In this document: piece by piece, positions 16,169 to 23,667 of the stretch | Layout: each line of letters starts with the position of its first letter | Position numbering within the stretch: the first letter of the stretch is position 1 | Source of the DNA: an uncultured Lachnospiraceae bacterium | GTDB taxonomy: Bacteria > Bacillota > Clostridia > Lachnospirales > Lachnospiraceae | Direction: 5' to 3' | Assembly (NCBI GenBank): GCA_910585605.1 | Contig: CAJUFL010000029.1 | Location: forward strand, 1 to 42,526 | Length of the DNA stretch: 42,526 bases | Program-made: the position numbers and the translations under genes | Notes under the pieces: generated by a model | What the model saw: the letters and a program-made list of their open reading frames with translations, nothing else | Told to the model about the DNA's origin: nothing | Databases searched by the model: none

Positions 16169-17016
16169 TGAAAAAGAAAAATCGTGTAGGCAAGACAAAC
16201 TGGGTATTGACGCTGGTCCTGATTCTGGGATGCTTGACGGTATTTTTCCCATTGTACATGGCAATCATTATTGCTTTTAAACAGCCGTCGGAGATGACCA
16301 ATGATGTTGCCGGAGCACTTGCATTTCCTGCAACATGGAGCTTTGATAACTTCAGGGAGGCAATGGAAGTAACGGACTTCTGGCATTCTTTAGGAAACAG
16401 CTTATTGATTACAGTGGCAACGATCGTATTGGCGATTGTGATTCATTCCATCGCAGGCTATGTAATCGGGCGGAGTATGGCAGGTAAAAAGGCATATAAG
16501 TTTATCTATCTTTATATTGTAAGTGGTATGTTTGTTCCGTTTGCGATTTTGATGATGCCGGTAGTAAAGCAGACGGCACAGATGGGAATTGCAAACCGTG
16601 CCGGTGTAGTTTTGCTGTATCTGGTATTTTATATGCCGATTAATGTAATGCTGTATACCGGATATTTGAAAAATATCCCGCTTGCCATGGAAGAGGCTGC
16701 GGAAATTGACGGAGCCAATGCATGGACTACATACTGGAGAGTAATCTTCCCCATGATGAAGCCAATGCATGCTACGGTTGCAATTTTGACAGCATTAGGA
16801 ACCTGGAATGACGTAATGACACCGCTTGTTATCATGTCAGGAACCGGAGAGAATACGCTGCCTCTGGCACAGCTTAATTTCCAGACTCAGTTCGGAACTA
16901 ATTATAATCTGGCATTTGCTTCCTATCTGCTTGCATTAATACCTATTTTAATCTTCTATATCATTTGCCAGAAGCAGATTCTGAACGGTGTAGCAAATGG
17001 AGCCGTAAAAGGATGA
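16165..17016 (+). CDS. msmG: ABC sugar transporter permease (MalG/MsmG-type)
   Basis: A 283-residue membrane permease, partner of the preceding one. The N-terminal segment WVLTLVLILGCLTVFFPLYM starts about six membrane helices, and the EAA loop is at about residues 176-198 (EAAEIDGANAWTTYWRVIFP). The ATG at 16165 follows AAGGAGG; an ATG at 16168 is an equal alternative. It is the last transport gene; a large hairpin at 17097-17149 separates it from the sucrose phosphorylase gene. Confidence 0.93.
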   Translation: MMKKKNRVGKTNWVLTLVLILGCLTVFFPLYMAIIIAFKQPSEMTNDVAGALAFPATWSFDNFREAMEVTDFWHSLGNSLLITVATIVLAIVIHSIAGYVIGRSMAGKKAYKFIYLYIVSGMFVPFAILMMPVVKQTAQMGIANRAGVVLLYLVFYMPINVMLYTGYLKNIPLAMEEAAEIDGANAWTTYWRVIFPMMKPMHATVAILTALGTWNDVMTPLVIMSGTGENTLPLAQLNFQTQFGTNYNLAFASYLLALIPILIFYIICQKQILNGVANGAVKG

Positions 17017-17096
17017 TATTTTGTCTGGTATGAATGGATATCAGATATGACTGGAATAAATATTATATAGATTGCTATAAATTTGTAATAAAGAAA

Positions 17097-17149
17097 TCAG
17101 GTAATTGCGAAACTCTATTTTTCAAGAAAGGAGTTTTGCAATTACCTGA
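17097..17149 (+). other. Large intercistronic hairpin between transport and enzyme genes
   Basis: A 19-bp stem (17097-17115 with 17131-17149) contains one G-T wobble and encloses a 15-base loop. The arms begin TCAGGTAATTGC and end GCAATTACCTGA. No T run follows, so it does not look like an intrinsic terminator. It lies 27 bases before the next start codon. Likely roles are message stabilisation or processing that sets different levels for transporter and enzymes. Confidence 0.7.
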
Positions 17150-17176
17150 ATTACAGATAATGGAAGGGAGATCTGT

Positions 17177-18586
17177 ATGGAGTTAAATAATAAGATTATG
17201 CTGATTACCTATGCTGACAGCCTGGGAAAGAATTTAAAAGAACTGCATGAAATTTTGGATACCCATTATAAGGATGCTGTGGGAGGAGTGCATATTCTGC
17301 CCTTCTTTCCGTCTTCTGCTGACCGGGGATTTGCTCCAATGTGTTATGATAAAGTGGATGAGAGCTTTGGCAGCTTTGAAGATGTAGAACAACTGGGAAA
17401 AGAATATTATCTGATGTTTGATTTTATGGTGAACCATATTTCTGCAAGCTCAGAGTATTTTCAGGATTTCCTGGAGAAAAAGGAAGAATCCCCATACAAG
17501 GATTTTTTTATCCGATATCATGAATTCTGGGAAAACGGAGAACCGACAGAGGAACAGGTGGACAAGATTTATAAGAGAAAACCGCGGGCACCTTATATTG
17601 AAGCAGAATTTAAGGATGGGACGAAGGAAAAGATATGGTGTACATTCTGTGAGGAACAAATTGATTTGGATGTGACGAAAGAAAAGACGAAGGCATTTAT
17701 CAGGGAAACTCTGGTTAACATGTGTAAAAAGGGAGCATCTGTCATTCGTCTGGATGCATTTGCATATGCAGTAAAGAAACAGGATACAAGCTGCTTTTTC
17801 ATTGAACCGGATATATGGGAGCTTCTTTATGAGATAGAAGATATCGTAAAAAAGGAACACGCGGAAATTTTACCGGAGATTCATGAACACTATACGATTC
17901 CGATGAAGATTGCAGGGAAAGGCTTCTGGATTTATGATTTTGCTCTGCCAGTGATCACACTTCATGCACTGTACAATCATACAGGTGAGTATTTGAAAAA
18001 CTGGCTTATGATGTGTCCGAAAAAGCAATTTACGACATTGGATACTCATGACGGAATCGGAATTGTCGATGTAAAAGACTTGCTTCCTGATGAGGAAGTT
18101 GATAAAGTAAAAGAGCAGATGTATAAGCAGGGAGCCAATGTTAAGAAAATATACAGTTCAGAGGCTTATAATAATCTGGATATTTATCAGGTGAATACAA
18201 CCTATTATTCGGCATTGGGAAATAATGATGCCGCTTATATATTAGCCCGTGCCATTCAGTTCTTTGCACCGGGTATCCCGCAGGTATATTATGTGGGAAT
18301 GCTGGCAGGCTCTAATGATATTGAATTGATGGAGAGGACAAAGAATGGAAGGGATATTAACCGTCACTATTATACAAAGGAAGAGATTGCAAAGGAGCAG
18401 TCGCGTCCGGTAGTAAAAAAATTAAAGGAGCTGATGGAGCTTCGGAATTCCCATCCAGCATTTCATATTGATGGGGATATTTTGGTGGAAACAGAGGGAG
18501 ACCATTTAAAGATTACAAGAACCTATGATGGAAATAAAGTAGTGTTGGATGCAAATCTTACCACATATGAATACGAAATTATATAA
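17177..18586 (+). CDS. gtfA: Sucrose phosphorylase (GH13 subfamily 18)
   Basis: A 469-residue cytosolic enzyme that splits sucrose with phosphate into alpha-glucose-1-phosphate and fructose, saving ATP. The N-terminus (LITYADSLGKNLKELHEIL; GGVHILPFFPSSADRGFAP) is characteristic of sucrose phosphorylases. Catalytic residues line up as nucleophile Asp193 in IRLDAFAYA, acid/base Glu234 in ILPEIHEHY and Asp292 in LDTHDGIG. Length is close to the roughly 490-500 residues of the family. The ATG at 17177 follows GGAAGGGAG. Within the operon it would process the sucrose produced when alpha-galactosidase removes galactose from raffinose. Closely related enzymes use sucrose-6-phosphate or glucosylglycerate, so strict specificity is not proven. 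Confidence 0.9.
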   Translation: MELNNKIMLITYADSLGKNLKELHEILDTHYKDAVGGVHILPFFPSSADRGFAPMCYDKVDESFGSFEDVEQLGKEYYLMFDFMVNHISASSEYFQDFLEKKEESPYKDFFIRYHEFWENGEPTEEQVDKIYKRKPRAPYIEAEFKDGTKEKIWCTFCEEQIDLDVTKEKTKAFIRETLVNMCKKGASVIRLDAFAYAVKKQDTSCFFIEPDIWELLYEIEDIVKKEHAEILPEIHEHYTIPMKIAGKGFWIYDFALPVITLHALYNHTGEYLKNWLMMCPKKQFTTLDTHDGIGIVDVKDLLPDEEVDKVKEQMYKQGANVKKIYSSEAYNNLDIYQVNTTYYSALGNNDAAYILARAIQFFAPGIPQVYYVGMLAGSNDIELMERTKNGRDINRHYYTKEEIAKEQSRPVVKKLKELMELRNSHPAFHIDGDILVETEGDHLKITRTYDGNKVVLDANLTTYEYEII

Positions 18587-18650
18587 ATCCTTGTTGTTGA
18601 TCAGGCAGGCGCTTTTAACATGAGAGGATTAAATCCTGACGGATAGTAGA

Positions 18651-18827
18651 AATGTATGAATATGGGGTTCTTATGAAAGATTTGTAAAAACGTCAGTATT
18701 TAGAAGGCAGTTTGAAGTGTGGAGTGACTTTTAAGTACCATACGTTAGAATATAGAGCGAGCACCGCCGAACATAGTGAGGGGGTATTATTCTACATATC
18801 TTTCATAGAACTCTATATTCATACATT
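18651..18827. repeat. 177-bp element with about 35-bp imperfect terminal inverted repeats (MITE-like)
   Basis: This fills most of the 316-base gap between sucrose phosphorylase and alpha-galactosidase. The left arm (18651-18686) begins AATGTATGAATAT and includes ATGAAAGAT. The right arm (18793-18827) is its reverse complement apart from about four substitutions and a one-base gap. The interior contains GAGCGAGCACCGCCGAACAT followed by AGTGAGGGGG, a style of low-complexity palindrome common in Lachnospiraceae spacers. It has no ORF. It may be a small non-autonomous transposable element or a very large message hairpin. I see no other copy in the window. Confidence 0.55.
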
Positions 18828-18902
18828 CCTGCACCGGTTCATGTATTATGGAAGAGTCTGTTTTGAATGATAAATAAGGTTTTGGCAGAAAGGAGCCCGG
18901 CG

Positions 18903-21083
18903 ATGGCAGTAAGAGTAGAGGACAGGATTTTTTATTTAGAGACAAAAAATACGATGTATCAGATGAAGGCAGATGAGCACGGAGTGCTGCTCCATCTCTG
19001 GTATGGAAGAAAGACTGAAAATGACATGGAGTATCTTCTGTCTTATCCTGATGTGGGATTTGCTGGAAATATTTATGAAGCAGAGGATTGCAGAACCTAT
19101 TCTCTAAATACCCTGCCGTTAGAATATGGAACCGCAGGTGTTGGAGATCACCGTATTCCTGCTGTTTCTGTTACTCATGCTGACGGCAGCACGGCACTGG
19201 ATCTGCGGTATCAGGAATATAAGATTTGTAAAGGGAAGTATTCTATACCAGAACTTCCTGCTGTTTATGCACCAGAAGAAGAGGCGGAGACTTTGGAGAT
19301 TATCCTGAAGGATACGGCAACGGATATCCGGGTTATCTTAAAATATGGGATTATGGAGAATTTGGACGTAATTACCAGAAGTGCTGTCATTGTTAATGAT
19401 GGTGGAAAGCCGGTTACGATCAACAGGGCACACAGCCTTTCAATGGATATGCCATATGGCAGCTGGGAATGGGTACATTTTCATGGCAGGCATACAATGG
19501 AGAGGCAGGTAGAAAGAGCATCTTTGCTGCATGGAGTGCAGGAGAGCGGTAGTACCAGAGGGATGTCAAGTCATCAGCAAAATCCATCCGTTTTATTGTG
19601 TGAGGAAAATTGTACGGAAACCAGTGGTTTTTGTATGGGAGCAGTTCTAATGTACAGTGGTGGATTTCAGACGCAGATTGAACTTGACCAGTTAAACCAG
19701 ACCCGCATTGTGATGGGTATTCATCCGGATACATTCCAATGGGTACTGGATAGCAAGGAAAGTTTTTATACACCGGAGGCTGTTTTATCCTGTTCATGTG
19801 AAGGAATGGAGAAGCTTTCCTTGCAGTTCCATAAGGTGATTAGAGAGAATGTATGCCGTGGGAAATATAAGATGGCAGAAAGACCAGTGCTGATCAATAA
19901 CTGGGAAGCGACTTATTTTGATTTTGATGAAGAAAAGATATTTAATATTGCCCAAAAAGCATCCGAACTGGGTGTGGATATGATGGTTCTGGACGATGGG
20001 TGGTTTGGAAAACGGGATAATGATTCCACCGGGCTGGGTGACTGGTTTGTAAATGAAGAGAAGTTAAAAGGTGGTTTGGGAAAACTGGTTGAGAGGATTA
20101 ACGGTCTGGGGATGAAATTCGGTCTCTGGTTTGAACCGGAGATGATATCGGAGGACAGTGAACTTTATAAAGTACATCCCGACTGGGCAGTCAGGATTCC
20201 CGGGCGTAGTCCAATGCGGGGACGGTTCCAGCTGGTACTTGATATGACAAGAAAAGAGGTAAGGGATTATCTGTTTCAGGCTATCAGTCGTATACTGGAC
20301 AGTGCTAACGTGGAATATATTAAATGGGATATGAACAGGAGTATCAGTGACTGGTATTCAATGGATTTGTCTTCCGGCAGACAGGGTGAAATGCCGCATC
20401 GTTATGTTTTAGGACTTTATGAACTGTTAGAACGGTTAATGACAGCTTATCCCGATGTGCTGTTTGAAGGATGCAGCGGTGGCGGCGGGCGCTTTGATGC
20501 GGGGATGCTTTACTATTGTCCGCAGATATGGTGCAGTGACGATACCGATGCATATGAACGTACGAAGATACAGTATGGCACCAGCTTTTTCTATCCGATT
20601 TCAGCGGTTGGCTCCCATGTATCTGCCGTGCCGAATCATCAGACAGGAAGAATAACACCTCTTTCCGCCAGAGCAGTAACAGCCATGGCAGGAAGTTTTG
20701 GTTATGAGCTGGACTTAAATAATTTGTCAGAAGAAGAAAAGACAGAGGTGGCAGAACAGATTGTCCGGTTTAAGCAATATGGTCCATTGATTCATAATGG
20801 AAGATATTATCGGCTGAGTAATCCGATGAAGGATAAGTTTGGAATATGGTCTTTTGTATCGGAGGATAAAAAGCAGGTGCTGGTGCAGGGAATGATATTC
20901 CGCACAGAGCCCAATATGTTAAGGTATCCGGTCCGTTTACGTGGACTTGACCCCGCTAAGAAATACCAGTTGAAGGATACAGAAGATGTCTATACCGGGC
21001 AGGCATTGATGAGTGGAGGCATTTTTCTTCCACAGGCGTGGGGAGATTATGTTCCGGTGGAACTCTACCTGACTGAGGTGTGA
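18903..21083 (+). CDS. aga: Alpha-galactosidase, GH36
   Basis: A 726-residue retaining alpha-galactosidase that removes terminal galactose from melibiose, raffinose and stachyose in the cytosol. The layout is N-terminal beta-sandwich, central barrel and C-terminal beta domain. Key motifs: NNWEATYFDFDEEKI, VLDDGWFGKR, KWDMNRS with nucleophile Asp476 and CSDDTD with acid/base Asp546; their 70-residue spacing matches characterised GH36 enzymes. There is no signal peptide. The start is the ATG at 18903, with AGGAG at 18891-18895; an ATG at 18867 lacks a ribosome site. Last gene of the operon before the terminator at 21209. Its galactose product feeds galKET. Confidence 0.95.
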   Translation: MAVRVEDRIFYLETKNTMYQMKADEHGVLLHLWYGRKTENDMEYLLSYPDVGFAGNIYEAEDCRTYSLNTLPLEYGTAGVGDHRIPAVSVTHADGSTALDLRYQEYKICKGKYSIPELPAVYAPEEEAETLEIILKDTATDIRVILKYGIMENLDVITRSAVIVNDGGKPVTINRAHSLSMDMPYGSWEWVHFHGRHTMERQVERASLLHGVQESGSTRGMSSHQQNPSVLLCEENCTETSGFCMGAVLMYSGGFQTQIELDQLNQTRIVMGIHPDTFQWVLDSKESFYTPEAVLSCSCEGMEKLSLQFHKVIRENVCRGKYKMAERPVLINNWEATYFDFDEEKIFNIAQKASELGVDMMVLDDGWFGKRDNDSTGLGDWFVNEEKLKGGLGKLVERINGLGMKFGLWFEPEMISEDSELYKVHPDWAVRIPGRSPMRGRFQLVLDMTRKEVRDYLFQAISRILDSANVEYIKWDMNRSISDWYSMDLSSGRQGEMPHRYVLGLYELLERLMTAYPDVLFEGCSGGGGRFDAGMLYYCPQIWCSDDTDAYERTKIQYGTSFFYPISAVGSHVSAVPNHQTGRITPLSARAVTAMAGSFGYELDLNNLSEEEKTEVAEQIVRFKQYGPLIHNGRYYRLSNPMKDKFGIWSFVSEDKKQVLVQGMIFRTEPNMLRYPVRLRGLDPAKKYQLKDTEDVYTGQALMSGGIFLPQAWGDYVPVELYLTEV

Positions 21084-21208
21084 AAAATGTTTTGGATACC
21101 CATGACCTGTATTTTGAAACGGTGAGTTTTGTAAATGCTCAAGGTTAAGAATAACAAGTTGTAAAGAAAATAATTTAAGAAAATTTTGCTGACTAAATTA
21201 TAAAAGGC

Positions 21209-21258
21209 AGGCAGTTGTAAAATAGATGATATTCTATTTTTACAGCTGCCTGTTTTGT
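21209..21258 (+). terminator. Terminator of the msm-type operon
   Basis: CAGGCAGTTGTAAAATAGA (21209-21227) pairs with TCTATTTTTACAGCTGCCTG with one wobble and one bulge; TTTTGT follows. It lies 126 bases after the alpha-galactosidase stop. Confidence 0.88.
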
Positions 21259-21381
21259 AGGCAGTGGATTTCCGGCTAGGGATTTCAGTGACGAAAAAGT
21301 GGCAATCGTGTGATGGAATAAAATTTATGAGTATGGCAATATTCACAAAAGATGTCGATAGAAAATTGTGAAAAATATCCT

Positions 21382-21410
21382 TTGATTTTTTTCAGACAGA
21401 TAAATATAAT
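21382..21410 (+). promoter_or_regulatory. Promoter of the first MATE gene
   Basis: TTGATT (21382-21387) and a consensus TATAAT (21405-21410) are separated by exactly 17 bp. The expected transcript start is near 21417, giving a leader of about 113 nt before the start codon. The stretch between the operon terminator and this promoter shows no gene. Confidence 0.7.
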
Positions 21411-21417
21411 ATATAAG

Positions 21418-21530
21418 AATTAAAAATAAGCAATTAACGACACATGTAGCGCATTGCGTGTAAATCTGATTACGGTACAGATATAAGTTACAGGTGTCTT
21501 TTTTTTTTGCGTCAAATTAAAGGAGGATTT
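21418..21530 (+). promoter_or_regulatory. Attenuator-like leader of the first MATE gene
   Basis: The leader contains an intrinsic terminator (21439-21508) ahead of the ribosome site. Between the terminator arms lies an inner hairpin ATCTG-N9-CAGAT (21464-21482). An alternative pairing of ACAC (21440-21443) with GTGT (21458-21461) would use up the 5' terminator arm and could act as an antiterminator. I recognise no known riboswitch consensus. The layout of promoter, structured leader, terminator and gene indicates control of read-through; the signal is unknown. Confidence 0.55.
21439..21508 (+). terminator. Intrinsic terminator inside the first MATE leader
   Basis: GACACATGTA (21439-21448) pairs with TACAGGTGTC (21489-21498) with a single mismatch, and ten consecutive T residues follow (21499-21508). 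It lies downstream of the gene's own promoter and 22 bases before the start codon. Confidence 0.75.
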
Positions 21531-23039
21531 ATGGAAAACAGTAATTATTTAGGCACAGAAAAGGTGAGCAGGCTGCTTAGGCAGTTTGCAATCCCGTGTA
21601 TTTTTTCTCTTATCATTTCATGTCTTTACAACATTGTAGATCAGATTTTTGTCGGCAACGGTGTTGGTTATCTGGGTAATGCAGCCACAGGTGTTATTTT
21701 CCCGATTACGGTTGTGGGCTGGGGAATGTCCTTGTTTTTTGGTGATGGCGCAGCAGCATCCCTTAGTGTGTCGCTGGGACGCAATGAAACAGAAATCATT
21801 CATAAAGGTGTGGGAAATGCTATTTTATGTTCCTTTCTTTCAGGCGTGGTGATTATTGCTATCAGTTATATTTGTGGCGATGGATTGTTATTGATGATTG
21901 GAGCGACGGATGCAAATCTTGCGATGGCTCATGACTATGGATTTATTATTTATGCCATGATGCCGCTGGCACTGGTTCAAAATACACTGGCATCTATTAT
22001 TCGTGCTGACGGAAGCCCGAAGTATGCAATGGGGGCAATGCTGGTGGGAGCTGTCATTAATATCATTGGTGATCCGGTTGCTATTTTTGTACTGGATTTG
22101 GGAATTAAAGGGGCTGCCTATGCAACGAATCTTGGTCAGTTTGCCAGCTTTTTGATTTGCGTGGCATATTTGCTTAAAAGTAAAACCTTTCGTATTTCTG
22201 TGGAGAGCTTCAGATTGGATTTTACGCAGTTAAAGAAAATTATGGCATTGGGTACATCCAGTCTTTTAACACAGTTATCAATCGTTGTCGTTACAGTAAT
22301 TAATAATATTCTGTTGGTACGTTATGGAGCAATGTCAGTTTATGGTGCGGATATTCCTCTTGCGGCGTTTGTTGTTATCATGAAGCTTTTTCAGATTGTA
22401 CTGAATATTGCCATTGGTATTGCGGCCGGTGCACAGCCAATTGTCGGTTATAATTATGGAGCAGGGAAATATAGCCGTGTAAGGGGGTTACTGAAATTAA
22501 TTGTTACATGGACAGTCATAATCTGTATAATCTGTACCGTATTGTTTGAGGCAATTCCGCAGGTGTTCATTCGTATGTTTGGTGCAGACGGAGAACTTTA
22601 TACCCGGTTTGCAGTCCAGTGTCTGCGTATTTATCTTTCTTTGATTATGTTTACCTGTGTACAGAAGGTCTGTGCAATCTTCCTGCAATCCATTGGTCAT
22701 GCCAAAGCAGCTGCACCGCTTTCCGTGCTCCGGGATGTATTTTTAATTGTGCTTTCTCTGATCATGCCGATATTTTTTGGTGTTACAGGTATTTTCTTGG
22801 CAGCACCAGCAGCGGATGTTTTGGCAATTGCAATTACGGCACAGGACAAAGCCATCCGCAGGATTGCTGATGCAGGTTCGTGTGTGATTGTGGGTCGTTC
22901 AGCGGATTACGTGTTGCGAAAATTGTGTGAATACAGTATTTTGTTACACGCTTTTTGTGTGCAAATTCTGGTTATATATTTTTTTTCATCCATATATGGG
23001 GACAGCCCTCATCGTTTTCGATATTGCCGAATTCTATAA
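21531..23039 (+). CDS. MATE-family transporter with an aberrant, chimeric C-terminus
   Basis: Residues 1 to about 436 are a MATE (multidrug and toxic compound extrusion) antiporter with about 12 membrane segments: the N-terminus has FAIPCIFSLIISCLYNIVDQ and later the repeat half TSSLLTQLSIVVVTVINNIL. After DVLAIAITA (near 22838) the sequence switches to AIRRIADAG and GSCVIVGRSADYVLR, which matches the core of cytidylate-kinase-like (Cytidylate_kin2) proteins, then to an unrecognised tail. Total 502 residues. The start is the ATG at 21531 after AAGGAGG; the frame from 21507 begins in the terminator T tract. The 3' end overlaps the convergent GNAT gene by 68 bases. Transport activity may survive because nearly the whole MATE fold is present. 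Confidence 0.85.
   Translation: MENSNYLGTEKVSRLLRQFAIPCIFSLIISCLYNIVDQIFVGNGVGYLGNAATGVIFPITVVGWGMSLFFGDGAAASLSVSLGRNETEIIHKGVGNAILCSFLSGVVIIAISYICGDGLLLMIGATDANLAMAHDYGFIIYAMMPLALVQNTLASIIRADGSPKYAMGAMLVGAVINIIGDPVAIFVLDLGIKGAAYATNLGQFASFLICVAYLLKSKTFRISVESFRLDFTQLKKIMALGTSSLLTQLSIVVVTVINNILLVRYGAMSVYGADIPLAAFVVIMKLFQIVLNIAIGIAAGAQPIVGYNYGAGKYSRVRGLLKLIVTWTVIICIICTVLFEAIPQVFIRMFGADGELYTRFAVQCLRIYLSLIMFTCVQKVCAIFLQSIGHAKAAAPLSVLRDVFLIVLSLIMPIFFGVTGIFLAAPAADVLAIAITAQDKAIRRIADAGSCVIVGRSADYVLRKLCEYSILLHAFCVQILVIYFFSSIYGDSPHRFRYCRIL
22838..22960 (+). pseudogene. Fragment of a cytidylate-kinase-like gene fused to MATE
   Basis: About 30 codons encode the stretch around CVIVGRSADYVLR, typical of the middle of Cytidylate_kin2 proteins. 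The N-terminal P-loop half and the C-terminal half are absent. After VLR the match stops in this frame; another frame (ENCVNTVFCY) may continue it weakly. This is a remnant left by a deletion, either of a separate downstream kinase gene or of a natural MATE-kinase fusion. It cannot encode a working kinase. Confidence 0.6.
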
Positions 23040-23391
23040 ATCCCAGTTTTTGGTAGAAACCGGCGGCCTGGCATTGTGCATGCAGTGATATGGTTTTTTG
23101 ACCCATTTTTTTCACATATTTTTCAGCTTCTTTTATCATGACAGAACCTATACTTTTGCCTCTATATTTTTTCATAACAGCAAGCCTGCCAAGAATATAC
23201 ATATTCATCGTTTCATCCCAGAATATGCGGCAGGTGGCAATGGGAACGTCATTTTCATTAAATATCACTATATGTACAGCTGTATCATCGATCGGATCAA
23301 ACTCATGTTGAAATCCCTGCTCATTTACAAAAACTGCCTGCCTGACTATTTTTGCGGCATCAGGCAAATTTTCATATATTAATGTTTTCAT
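22972..23391 (-). CDS. GNAT-family N-acetyltransferase
   Basis: A 139-residue acetyl-CoA-dependent acyltransferase resembling the ElaA/YjcF type. It shows VRQAVFVNEQGF near the N-terminus, GRLAVMKKYRGKSIGSVMI (acetyl-CoA-binding R-G-K-S-I-G) in the middle and LHAQCQAAGFYQKLGF towards the end. The start is the ATG at 23391 after TTGAGGATTACA; an upstream TTG at 23403 is part of that site. It is convergent with the MATE gene and divergent from sbcD. The substrate is unknown. Confidence 0.87.
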   Translation of the reverse strand: MKTLIYENLPDAAKIVRQAVFVNEQGFQHEFDPIDDTAVHIVIFNENDVPIATCRIFWDETMNMYILGRLAVMKKYRGKSIGSVMIKEAEKYVKKMGQKTISLHAQCQAAGFYQKLGFIEFGNIENDEGCPHIWMKKNI

Positions 23392-23530
23392 TGTAATCCT
23401 CAAACTTTCACAAATTTTAGTTTATTAAAACAGATTATATCACTGAACCATGAAAAGTTCCATTGGATTTCTGGTTTTGTTTTTATATGGGGTAACAGGC
23501 ATAAAGCTGATAACGGGCATTAAAAATCGG

Positions 23531-23559
23531 TTTTCACCCAGCCACATTTGTAGTATAAT
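23531..23559 (+). promoter_or_regulatory. sbcD: Probable promoter of sbcDC
   Basis: TTTTCA (23531-23536) and a consensus TATAAT (23554-23559) are 17 bp apart, giving a leader of about 100 nt before sbcD. The -35 box matches only four of six positions. Confidence 0.5.
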
Positions 23560-23667
23560 ATATCGCAAAGCAGGATATGTCGTAAATAGGAATATACTGT
23601 ACAATGTGTATGGCATTCGTGTACGTCATTACTAATATAGAATATATGTGCAAAGGGTGGAAGCAAA

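Noticed and set aside
21444..21449. ATG-TAG start-stop pair in the first MATE leader
   Set aside because: No ribosome site precedes it, unlike the Met-Arg-Arg ORF in the second leader; the ATG is part of the terminator stem.
23450..23635. A 61-codon plus-strand frame between GNAT and sbcD
   Set aside because: It runs through the sbcD promoter region, has no ribosome site and a random-looking composition.
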